The notes under the pieces are model-generated. The model was not told where the DNA came from and made no database searches. It saw only the letters and a list, made by a program, of their open reading frames with translations. Shown piece after piece: positions 1 to 5,386 of a stretch of DNA of 5,386 nucleotides. The stretch comes from Chthoniobacterales bacterium (GTDB lineage: Bacteria; Verrucomicrobiota; Verrucomicrobiia; Chthoniobacterales; UBA10450): positions 1-5,386 of the forward strand of contig JACCXA010000010.1 of NCBI GenBank assembly GCA_013697365.1, written 5' to 3'. The position numbers and the translations under genes were made by a program. Within the stretch, counting starts at the first letter, position 1. Each line of letters begins with the position of its first letter.

Positions 1-1
1 C

Positions 2-1189
2 AATGGGCTCGTCTCCGACCTGACGGATCAGGCGGTGGCTTTGAAGGAACAAGTCTTGTCCGGTGTCGAGGCGACCACGACTGCGCCCCCGCAGGAAGCG
101 ACTGGTGAGCCTGTCGAAGGCGAAGCCGCGGTCGCGCAACCTCTGAACCGTGAAGCCGTGCTGGCCGGCTTGCGCGCAGGAGGCGAAACTTTCGGGACCA
201 TTTCCGCGACAATGTCGGAGCAGATCACCGGGTTGATGGCTGCTGCGCCTGCCTTCAGTGATCCCGCGCTGCAAAAGGCGTTTGAGCAGTGGAAAACGCG
301 CGCGCAGGGTTACCTGGCTGATCTCCCCGCTGCGGATGAAAAGCTGCGGACATGGTCGCCCGACGTGCCACTGCCGTGGTATCGCTCGATCAGCTCATTC
401 CTCTTCGGCCACGACTGGATCACAGCCAGCTTTTGGCAGGATTGGTATGGCATCCGGCCGCTGCTCGTGGGCTCGATCATGGTTTCAGTGGTCGCCCTGG
501 CTTTCGCGGTGCCACTCGGCGTCGCTTCCGCGGTTTACGTAAGCGAGATTGCGACGCGCGAGGAGAAGCGGTTCATCAAGCCATACATCGAATTCACCTC
601 GGCAATTCCATCGGTCGTGCTCGGATTCTTTGGCATTGCGGTCGTCGGGCAGGCGGTGCGGGCGATTTCCGAAATGCAATTTTTCAGCTGGGTGCCATTC
701 TTCCCTCTGAGCGAACGGCTTAACGTTTTCACCGCGGGCTGCCTGCTCGCGCTCATGGCCGTACCCACCATTTTCACTTTGTCCGAAGATGCCCTGCGCA
801 ACGTGCCGCGCGGATTCAAAGAGGCCTCCTACGCTTTGGGAGCGAATCGCCTGCAAACGATCGCTCGCGTGCTTGTGCCAGCCTCGCTTTCCGGCATTGT
901 CTCGGCCATTCTCCTTGGGCTCGGTCGCGTGATCGGCGAAACGATGGTGGTGCTGCTCTGCGCCGGCAATCGCATCGCGATCCCCGATTTCACGGAAGGC
1001 CTGGGCGCGTTCTTCCAACCGGTCCATACCATGACGGGGATCATCGCACAGGAGATGGGAGAAGTGGTTCGCGGCAGCATCCATTACCGCGCGCTCTTCA
1101 TGGTCGGGCTGGTCCTCTTCACCATCACCCTCGGGATCAACTACCTCGCCCAAAAGTTTGTCGCGCGTTACCGGATGAGCATCGGCTGA
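2..1189 (+). CDS. pstC: Phosphate ABC transporter permease PstC, 5'-truncated by the window edge
   Basis: One of the two membrane subunits of the PstSCAB phosphate importer; it forms the inner-membrane channel with PstA. The reading frame is open to base 2 with no stop, so the gene begins upstream. A GTG at 35 is an internal candidate only; residues below count from it. Residues 1-110 are hydrophilic (a Pro/Ala/Thr/Glu-rich stretch at about 12-36, then helical-looking sequence). The permease (MetI-like) core follows, with hydrophobic segments near 143-169, 186-206, 231-250, 285-300 and 354-374. The ABC-permease EAA loop is KEASYALGA at 262-270 and the PstC/PstA-type GETMV motif is at 301-305. 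The usual first transmembrane helix of PstC is not in the window and should lie upstream, which makes the hydrophilic segment the loop after TM1 and longer than in E. coli PstC. It ends 19 nt before pstA. Family identity is secure; the true start is not visible. Confidence 0.93.
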   Translation, partial: NGLVSDLTDQAVALKEQVLSGVEATTTAPPQEATGEPVEGEAAVAQPLNREAVLAGLRAGGETFGTISATMSEQITGLMAAAPAFSDPALQKAFEQWKTRAQGYLADLPAADEKLRTWSPDVPLPWYRSISSFLFGHDWITASFWQDWYGIRPLLVGSIMVSVVALAFAVPLGVASAVYVSEIATREEKRFIKPYIEFTSAIPSVVLGFFGIAVVGQAVRAISEMQFFSWVPFFPLSERLNVFTAGCLLALMAVPTIFTLSEDALRNVPRGFKEASYALGANRLQTIARVLVPASLSGIVSAILLGLGRVIGETMVVLLCAGNRIAIPDFTEGLGAFFQPVHTMTGIIAQEMGEVVRGSIHYRALFMVGLVLFTITLGINYLAQKFVARYRMSIG

Positions 1190-1215
1190 TAGGACCTATA
1201 CGACGTATATGACCT
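1189..1215. repeat. Three-unit 9-bp degenerate tandem array of overlapping 11-bp near-palindromes
   Basis: Three successive units, ATAGGACCT (1189-1197), ATACGACGT (1198-1206) and ATATGACCT (1207-1215), are followed by another AT. Each unit plus the next two bases forms an 11-mer around a central A. ATAGG-A-CCTAT and ATACG-A-CGTAT are perfect odd palindromes; ATATG-A-CCTAT has one mismatched pair. Between units 1 and 2 the variable base changes together with its partner (G/C to C/G). The array spans the last base of the pstC stop codon, the whole spacer and the first codons of pstA, including its ATG. A one-base centre rules out ordinary RNA hairpins for single units, so a DNA-level role or a dispersed repeat is more likely. 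Function unknown; three short units could be chance. Confidence 0.5.
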
Positions 1216-2237
1216 ATTCCGCTTCAACGCATGCTCGCCGTACGCGCATCGTGGAACGCGTGCTTTTCTGGGTCTTCCGGCTCGCCACCTATTTCGTGCT
1301 CGCCTGCGCCACCTACATCTTTCTCGACATCGGCATCAAAGGCAGCCGGACCGTCTTCACCAGCAGCCCGCCGTTTATCAACGTCCCGTTCCTGACCGAG
1401 CCGCCGCAGACCCTCTACGTTTTCGACTATGAAGGTAAGAAGCTGACGTTAAGCGATCGGCAATTCCGCGAATGGCAGGCCGCGCATCCTCAAGCTGCCG
1501 TCGAGCCGGCGACCGTCGCGTATTCCGCCGGCGGCATCTGGCCCTGCATCGTTGGCACAGCATTGCTCGTCATCGGGTCCATGGTCCTGGCGCTCCTCAT
1601 CGGAATCAGCAGCGCGATCTACCTCAGTGAATACAGTCGCAACAATCGCTGGATCCGGCTGGTGCGCATCGCGATCCTGAATCTCGCGGGCGTCCCCTCG
1701 ATTGTCTTCGGACTTTTCGGTTTCGGCCTTTTCGTCATTTTTTTCGGGTGGAACGTTTCGCTCCTCGCTGGCTGGTTTACCCTCGGCCTCATGATTTTGC
1801 CGGCGATCATCACCGCCAGCGAAGAGTCGCTCCGCGCCGTCCCGCAGGGGCTGCGGGAAGGCTCGCTCGCTCTGGGCGCGACGAAGTGGCAGACCATTCG
1901 CAAAAACGTCCTGCCTTATGCGCTGCCGGGAATTCTCACGTCATCGATTCTCGGCATCGCGCGCGTGGCCGGGGAGACCGCGCCGATCATGTTCACCGCG
2001 GCGTATGCCATGCGCGATGAGATGCCGTGGAATGTCCGCCACGTGGGCGATTTCGTCTTTCAAGGGGTCATGGCCCTCCCGTATCACATTTATGTCGTTA
2101 GTTCGAAAATCCCGCAGAACGAATACACGGAACGCGTCCAGTATGGCGCGGCCTTCGTCTTCCTCGCCCTGGTCATGGTGATCGCGCTGACGTCGATCGT
2201 ATTGAGAGAACGAACCAGGAACCGCTTATCATGGTGA
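1209..2237 (+). CDS. pstA: Phosphate ABC transporter permease PstA
   Basis: Second membrane subunit of the phosphate importer, partner of PstC and docking site for PstB. It has 342 residues against 296 in E. coli. TM1 is at about 17-40, followed by a hydrophilic segment, then the permease core with hydrophobic stretches near 111-135, 157-180, 184-203, 239-260 and 311-333. The EAA loop is REGSLALGAT (216-225), and GETAPI (255-260) is the typical PstA motif. The extra length sits mainly at about residues 61-100, between the PP-rich loop after TM1 and the AGGIWPCIVGT entry into the core; this insert is polar and contains Tyr, Lys and Gln. The start is the ATG at 1209. AGGA at 1191-1194 is 14 nt away, rather far for a Shine-Dalgarno. 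A GTG at 1251 would also keep TM1 and is the alternative. The 3' end overlaps pstB by 7 nt, which suggests translational coupling. Confidence 0.95.
   Translation: MTYSASTHARRTRIVERVLFWVFRLATYFVLACATYIFLDIGIKGSRTVFTSSPPFINVPFLTEPPQTLYVFDYEGKKLTLSDRQFREWQAAHPQAAVEPATVAYSAGGIWPCIVGTALLVIGSMVLALLIGISSAIYLSEYSRNNRWIRLVRIAILNLAGVPSIVFGLFGFGLFVIFFGWNVSLLAGWFTLGLMILPAIITASEESLRAVPQGLREGSLALGATKWQTIRKNVLPYALPGILTSSILGIARVAGETAPIMFTAAYAMRDEMPWNVRHVGDFVFQGVMALPYHIYVVSSKIPQNEYTERVQYGAAFVFLALVMVIALTSIVLRERTRNRLSW
2217..2221 (+). promoter_or_regulatory. Shine-Dalgarno-like AGGAA before pstB
   Basis: AGGAA lies inside the 3' end of pstA, with 9 nt between it and the ATG at 2231. It is the best-placed ribosome binding site in the window and supports the 2231 start of pstB over the downstream ATGs at 2249 and 2318. 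Confidence 0.5.
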
Positions 2238-3067
2238 GCTTAATTGAGATGCCGCAAACCGTTTCCAATCCAGTGAACAGAACTGTCCCCGCCCCTGAAG
2301 CGACCGCTGCGGAGACAATGATCGAGATCAGCGATCTGGATTTTGCCTACGGGACGAACCACGTTTTGCACGACGTCAGCCTCCACATCCCGCCCCGCGC
2401 CGTGACCGCGTTCATTGGGCCATCCGGTTGCGGAAAGACCACCCTGCTCCGCTGTCTGAATCGCATGAACGATTTGGTCGATGGCGCCCAAATCAAGCGC
2501 GGCTTCATTCGAATCATGGGGACGGACATTAACGCGCCCGGCCTGGACGTAGTCGATCTGCGTCGCCGCGTAGGAATGGTGTTTCAAAAGTCGAATCCGT
2601 TTCCCAAATCAATCTACGACAACATCGCCTATGGCCTGCGCATCGCCGGGATCACAAAACGGTCCCGGATCGATGAAGCGGTCGAAAAAAGTCTCCGGGC
2701 CGCCGCGCTTTGGGACGAAGTGAAAGATCGGCTCCACGTCAGCGGCTACGGTTTGTCGGGTGGGCAACAACAGCGGCTCTGCATCGCGCGGGCTCTCGCG
2801 GTGGAACCGGAGATCATCCTCATGGACGAGCCCTGCTCCGCGCTCGATCCGATCGCCACCGCGAAGGTCGAGGGACTCATTCATGAATTGCGAACGAAGT
2901 ACACGATCGTGATCGTGACGCACAATATGCAACAAGCCGGACGTGTTTCCGACCACACCGCGTTTTTCTATCTCGGCCGGCTGATCGAATTTGCCGATAC
3001 GCGCAAAATCTTTTCCAACCCGGCACAAAAACAAACCGAAGACTACATCACCGGGCGGTTCGGTTGA
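2231..3067 (+). CDS. pstB: Phosphate ABC transporter ATP-binding protein PstB
   Basis: Cytoplasmic ATPase that drives phosphate import through PstC/PstA. It has 278 residues and all catalytic elements are present: Walker A GPSGCGKT (63-70), Q-loop Gln119 in VGMVFQK, signature LSGGQQQ (175-181), Walker B IILMDE (195-200, catalytic Glu200), D-loop SALD (203-206) and switch His231 in THNMQQA. The C-terminal TEDYITGRFG is highly characteristic of PstB (E. coli ends TEDYITGRYG). The first 29 residues are a Pro/Ala/Thr/Val-rich extension before MIEISDLDFAYG, where many PstB proteins effectively begin. Start choice: the ATG at 2231 has an AGGAA site and overlaps the pstA stop; ATGs at 2249 (residue 7) and 2318 (residue 30) are alternatives that keep the whole ATPase domain. 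It ends 13 nt before phoU. Identity is secure; only the start is open. Confidence 0.97.
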   Translation: MVSLIEMPQTVSNPVNRTVPAPEATAAETMIEISDLDFAYGTNHVLHDVSLHIPPRAVTAFIGPSGCGKTTLLRCLNRMNDLVDGAQIKRGFIRIMGTDINAPGLDVVDLRRRVGMVFQKSNPFPKSIYDNIAYGLRIAGITKRSRIDEAVEKSLRAAALWDEVKDRLHVSGYGLSGGQQQRLCIARALAVEPEIILMDEPCSALDPIATAKVEGLIHELRTKYTIVIVTHNMQQAGRVSDHTAFFYLGRLIEFADTRKIFSNPAQKQTEDYITGRFG

Positions 3068-3080
3068 TTTTCAGCTGACG

Positions 3081-3770
3081 ATGATTGCTCAAAGCCACAT
3101 CCTCGGAACTTTCGACGAAGCGCTCGCTTCACTGCGCAACAACGTCCTCATGATGTCGAGCCTGACGGAGCGCAGCCTGGAACGCGCGGTGGCCGGATTG
3201 CTTCAGCGCGATGATGAACTTTGCGTTACGGCGATTGCAGACGACGAGGAGATCGATCAACTCGAGATCCAGGTCGACCGCGATGGCGTCGACTTGCTGC
3301 TGCGATTTCAACCCGTCGCTTCCGATCTGCGGCGTGTGGTTTCGGCGATGAAACTCAGCTCGAACTTGGAACGCATGGCGGACCAGGCCGTGAATATCGC
3401 GCGCAAAGGCCGCAAGTTGAACCGTCATTCCGCGCTGCCCGAAAGCGATTTCATCGAGTCGATGTTCAGCCATGCCATGTCCATGTTCAAAGACAGCATG
3501 GAAGCATACATCCGCGAAGACGTGGAGCTGGCGAGAGCCTTGAAAGCGCGGGACAGGGTGCTCGACGAAATGAACACGAATGCCAGCCGGCGTTTGATCG
3601 AACGGATGGCGCAGGATCCCGAGCAACTGCGTGGCTACCTGAATCTCATGTTCATCGCGCGCCACCTCGAGCGGGTGGGCGATCACGCCACGAACATCGC
3701 GGAAGACGCCGTTTATGCTGCGGCGGCCGAAGACATCCGGCACCAGCCGTTCGTGCCGAGTCGAGGTTAG
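3081..3770 (+). CDS. phoU: Phosphate signalling/transport regulator PhoU
   Basis: Peripheral cytoplasmic protein that in characterised bacteria connects the Pst transporter to the PhoR/PhoB signalling pair and limits phosphate uptake. It has 229 residues, close to the usual size (E. coli 241), and is predicted all-helical. The two PhoU repeats each carry the family EXXXD metal-binding signature: ERMAD with Glu97/Asp101 and ERVGD with Glu197/Asp201, exactly 100 residues apart. FQPVASDLRRV (76-86) is the conserved stretch just before the first motif. The ATG at 3081 was chosen because its product begins with the family-like SHILGTFDEALASLRNNV. The frame is open further back to 2991, but that would overlap pstB by 77 nt and add a basic, unrelated sequence. 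No clear Shine-Dalgarno precedes 3081; the short gap after pstB suggests coupled translation. No phoR or phoB is seen here. Confidence 0.95.
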   Translation: MIAQSHILGTFDEALASLRNNVLMMSSLTERSLERAVAGLLQRDDELCVTAIADDEEIDQLEIQVDRDGVDLLLRFQPVASDLRRVVSAMKLSSNLERMADQAVNIARKGRKLNRHSALPESDFIESMFSHAMSMFKDSMEAYIREDVELARALKARDRVLDEMNTNASRRLIERMAQDPEQLRGYLNLMFIARHLERVGDHATNIAEDAVYAAAAEDIRHQPFVPSRG

Positions 3771-3837
3771 GTTTCTTTCTCGCGCTGCCTCACCACCGAG
3801 CAGAATCACAGAAGCTCGCAGGCGCGATTCCCCATGG

Positions 3838-4110
3838 ATGATCGTGATCCTGAATCGGGCGGTAGGCGCTCCCGCTGATAACGAAGAAGGCAGCGAAGCG
3901 CAGCTCGCCAAGCTTTTCGCTGCGCAAGGTACTCAGATCCGGATCGTTCAGCCGGATGAAAACGAAGATCTCGCCGCTCTCGCACGGGAAGCGCTCACGA
4001 GCGCCGATCCGATCATCGTGGCGGGCGGCGGTGATGGGACTATCAGCGGAGTGGCTGCCGTGCTAGCGGGTAGCAACAAGACGCTGGGCTTTTGCCCCTC
4101 GGCACGCTGA
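3838..4110 (+). CDS. Diacylglycerol-kinase-family lipid kinase, N-terminal part of a frameshifted gene
   Basis: First half of a bacterial DAGK-catalytic-domain (DgkB/YegS-like) lipid kinase, which transfers phosphate from ATP to a lipid hydroxyl such as that of diacylglycerol. The product starts MIVILNRAVGAPAD, the usual first beta strand and Asn-containing turn, and carries the nucleotide-binding motif VAGGGDGTIS at 61-70 (GGDGT core). After KTLGF (81-85) the family continues with LPLGT, but this frame reads CPSAR and stops at 4108-4110. The expected continuation is in the -1 frame from 4092. Read together, 3838-4736 gives 299 residues, a normal length for the family, so this is one gene with a single-base frame change and not two genes. 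ATG 3838 was chosen by similarity; an ATG at 3834 is out of frame, and the open frame back to 3715 lies within phoU and looks non-coding. No strong Shine-Dalgarno is seen. Confidence 0.8.
   Translation: MIVILNRAVGAPADNEEGSEAQLAKLFAAQGTQIRIVQPDENEDLAALAREALTSADPIIVAGGGDGTISGVAAVLAGSNKTLGFCPSAR
4090..4098 (+). other. Frameshift site in the lipid kinase gene
   Basis: The stretch TTTTGCCCC holds the point where the coding frame changes. Upstream, the frame reads T-L-G-F to 4092; downstream, the family sequence L-P-L-G-T-L-N-H-F reads from 4092. One extra base restores the gene: a fifth T would give LGFLPLGT, the more usual family sequence, while a fifth C would give LGFCPLGT. Two adjacent four-base homopolymers make a sequencing or assembly indel a simple explanation. 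A true mutation cannot be excluded. The codons GGC-TTT-TGC are not a canonical -1 slippery heptamer. Confidence 0.85.
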
Positions 4111-4736
4111 ACCACTTTGCGAAAGATCTCGGCCTTCCGCTCGATCTCCCGGGAGCTGTCGCGACGATCGTGCACGGGCGCGCAATCAACGTTGATGTGG
4201 GGGAAGTGAACGGCCGGATTTTCATCAACAACTCCAGTCTGGGGCTTTACCCACACATCGTCGCCAGCCGTGAAGCGCAGCAGGAAGATCAGGCGCGCGG
4301 CAAGTGGGTCGCGTTTTCGCTGGCGGTGCTCCAGGCCTTGAAGCGCTTCCCGCTGCTCGATCTAAAAATTGCTCTCGGTGGCAAACAGCTCGCACGCACG
4401 ACCGCGTTCCTCTTTGTCGGGAACAACGAGTATGAGATGAAAGGGTTCGACCTGGGGGGCCGAACATGTCTTGACGCTGCCAGACTCGGCTTGTATTTGA
4501 CGCCCCGCGCAGGACGACTCGCCATGCTCCGGCTCGCTTTTTCCGCGCTCGTGGGCAAGGTGGAGGAAGCGAAGGATTTCGAATCATTTTGCGTGGAAGG
4601 AGCTACCATCGAAATGCAGAAGCGGAGCGTGCTGGTGGCGATCGATGGCGAAATCACGCAAATGGAAACACCCCTGAATTATCGCATCCGGCCGGGCGCA
4701 TTGCGTGTCATGACCGCAAGCGGTGACGCGCGCTAG
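4092..4736 (+). CDS. Diacylglycerol-kinase-family lipid kinase, C-terminal part of a frameshifted gene
   Basis: Second half of the same lipid kinase. The frame opens with TTG at 4092 (LPLGTLNHFAKDLGLP), the conserved LPLGTxNxxA element of the ATP-binding lobe. It continues through VDVGEVNGRIFINNSSLG (residues 34-51 of this part) into the beta-rich C-terminal lobe, with FVGNNEYEM (108-116) and the conserved AIDGE at 183-187 (DGE would be residues 270-272 of the repaired protein). All of these are intact with no further stop or shift, so the gene has not decayed elsewhere. TTG 4092 is only the first start-like codon in the open frame; translation beginning there alone would lack the GGDGT motif and should not give an active kinase. 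The stop TAG (4734-4736) is immediately followed by the ATG of the phosphoesterase. The exact lipid substrate cannot be told from sequence. Confidence 0.85.
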   Translation: MPLGTLNHFAKDLGLPLDLPGAVATIVHGRAINVDVGEVNGRIFINNSSLGLYPHIVASREAQQEDQARGKWVAFSLAVLQALKRFPLLDLKIALGGKQLARTTAFLFVGNNEYEMKGFDLGGRTCLDAARLGLYLTPRAGRLAMLRLAFSALVGKVEEAKDFESFCVEGATIEMQKRSVLVAIDGEITQMETPLNYRIRPGALRVMTASGDAR

Positions 4737-5386
4737 ATGCGGACGCTGATCCATCTTTCCGATCTACACTTTGGGCGAATCTTCCCGCCGATTCTCGACC
4801 CACTCCTCGCTTTCATCCACGAAACCAAGCCTGACGTGGTCGCGATCTCAGGCGATTTTACGCAGCGCGCGCGCACGGTGGAGTACATCCAGGCACGCGA
4901 TTTTCTCGATAAGATTCCCTTCCCGAAGATTGTAGTGCCGGGGAACCACGACGTGCCGTTGCGAAATCTTTTCCTCCGTTTCGTGCGCAGCCTGGACAGT
5001 TATCGGCGCTACATCTGCGACGATCTCCAGCCGTTCTTCTCCGATGCAGAGATCGCGGTCGCAGGTGTGAACACGGCCCGCGCTCTAACTTGGAAAGATG
5101 GCCGCATTAACTTGGGTCAACTCCGAAAGCTGCGCGAAAGCTTCCGTGCCGTGCAGGGCGACCAAACCCGGATCGTGGTCACGCATCACCCTTTCGATCT
5201 GCCGGCGGGGGCGCACGGCAAAGTGGTGGGACGTTCGCGGCTCGCGATCAAAACTCTCGCAGCCTGTCAGGTCGACATGCTCCTGGCGGGTCATTTTCAC
5301 ATCGGGGACGTCGGGTACACGGCGACGCGCTACAACCTGCCCGGGTTCTCCGCGCTCATCGTTTCCTCCGGCACAAGCACCTCAAC
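4737..5386 (+). CDS. Calcineurin-like metallophosphoesterase, 3'-truncated by the window edge
   Basis: Member of the binuclear-metal phosphoesterase superfamily, which includes CpdA-type cyclic-nucleotide phosphodiesterases, LpxH and PlcP; the substrate here is unknown. 216 codons are visible, open to the window end. The metal-ligand motifs appear in order: Asp9 and His11 in LSDLHFG, Asp40 in ISGDFTQRA, Asn70 and His71 in VPGNHDVP, His150-His151 in VTHHPFD, and His186/His188 in LAGHFHIG. The full set of ligands suggests an active enzyme. The DLH and GDFTQRA forms resemble CpdA-like proteins more than LpxH, but this is by eye. There is no signal peptide, so it is probably cytoplasmic. The ATG at 4737 directly abuts the kinase stop, with only a weak purine-rich stretch before it, so translation is probably coupled to the kinase. 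The motif set is nearly complete, so only the C-terminal end is missing. Confidence 0.9.
   Translation, partial: MRTLIHLSDLHFGRIFPPILDPLLAFIHETKPDVVAISGDFTQRARTVEYIQARDFLDKIPFPKIVVPGNHDVPLRNLFLRFVRSLDSYRRYICDDLQPFFSDAEIAVAGVNTARALTWKDGRINLGQLRKLRESFRAVQGDQTRIVVTHHPFDLPAGAHGKVVGRSRLAIKTLAACQVDMLLAGHFHIGDVGYTATRYNLPGFSALIVSSGTSTS

Noticed and set aside
2991..3080. Upstream extension of phoU to a start at 2991.
   Set aside because: It would overlap pstB by 77 nt and adds basic residues unlike PhoU; the family-like sequence starts right after the ATG at 3081.
3780..3827. Possible terminator hairpin between phoU and the lipid kinase: TCGCGC (3780-3785) can pair with GCGCGA (3822-3827), and CGAGC (3797-3801) with GCTCG (3814-3818).
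   Set aside because: The stems are short and separated by large unpaired stretches, and no T-run follows (ATTCCCC). In GC-rich DNA such pairs arise easily, so I do not call a terminator.
3771..3837. Promoter for the lipid kinase in the 67-nt spacer.
   Set aside because: No convincing -35/-10 pair can be read, and there is no Pho-box-like pair of direct repeats.
3221..3841. 206-codon plus-strand frame overlapping phoU.
   Set aside because: Arg-rich, low-complexity translation typical of the wrong frame of a GC-rich gene; phoU in the other frame has clear family motifs.
3129..3911. 260-codon open frame on the minus strand opposite phoU.
   Set aside because: It is antisense to a strongly supported PhoU and the protein shows no recognisable domain. 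Long antisense frames are common opposite GC-rich genes. The minus-strand frame at 485-1153 opposite pstC is rejected for the same reason.
4086..4110. Programmed -1 frameshifting or translational coupling to explain the split kinase.
   Set aside because: The reading frame gives C-TTT-TGC, not a canonical slippery heptamer, and I see no Shine-Dalgarno stimulator. The first ORF stops 18 nt beyond the TTG with no start codon at the stop. A plain one-base indel is simpler.

Overview
The window is a tightly packed, single-strand (+) gene cluster from a GC-rich bacterium. It holds the cytoplasmic-membrane part of a high-affinity phosphate uptake (Pst) system, its regulator PhoU, and two genes of lipid or phosphoester metabolism. 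The order is pstC (5' end outside the window), pstA, pstB, phoU, a diacylglycerol-kinase-family lipid kinase split by a frameshift, and a calcineurin-like metallophosphoesterase that runs off the 3' edge. I see no RNA gene, CRISPR array, insertion sequence, transposase or phage gene. No gene-free stretch exceeds about 70 bases.

Taxonomy: the Pst permeases with extended non-membrane segments, the SD-poor starts and the high GC fit a Gram-negative-type soil or aquatic bacterium. Verrucomicrobiota is my best guess, but it rests on general resemblance only and confidence is low. The window has no rRNA or marker gene.

Layout. 2-1189: PstC, C-terminal part with the whole permease core. 1189-1215: a small array of three overlapping 11-bp near-palindromes with a 9-bp period, covering the pstC stop, the spacer and the pstA start. 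1209-2237: PstA, with an extra segment of about 40 residues between TM1 and the permease core. 2231-3067: PstB ATPase, overlapping pstA by 7 nt, all ABC motifs intact. 3081-3770: PhoU, two-repeat form. 3771-3837: 67-nt spacer with no convincing promoter or terminator. 3838-4736: lipid kinase whose ATP-binding lobe is broken by a -1 frame change at about 4090-4098. 4737-5386: metallophosphoesterase, starting on the base after the kinase stop.

How they work together: PstC and PstA form the channel and PstB the ATPase that import phosphate delivered by a binding protein (PstS, not in the window, probably upstream). PhoU normally connects transporter state to PhoR/PhoB-type signalling, but no two-component genes are visible here. 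The lipid kinase and metallophosphoesterase follow in the same direction and may be co-transcribed. A link between phosphate supply and phospholipid turnover is possible but is inference. I found no clearly new system. The points most worth checking are the kinase frameshift, the palindromic 9-bp array at the pstC/pstA junction, and the coupling of lipid-phosphate genes to pst-phoU.
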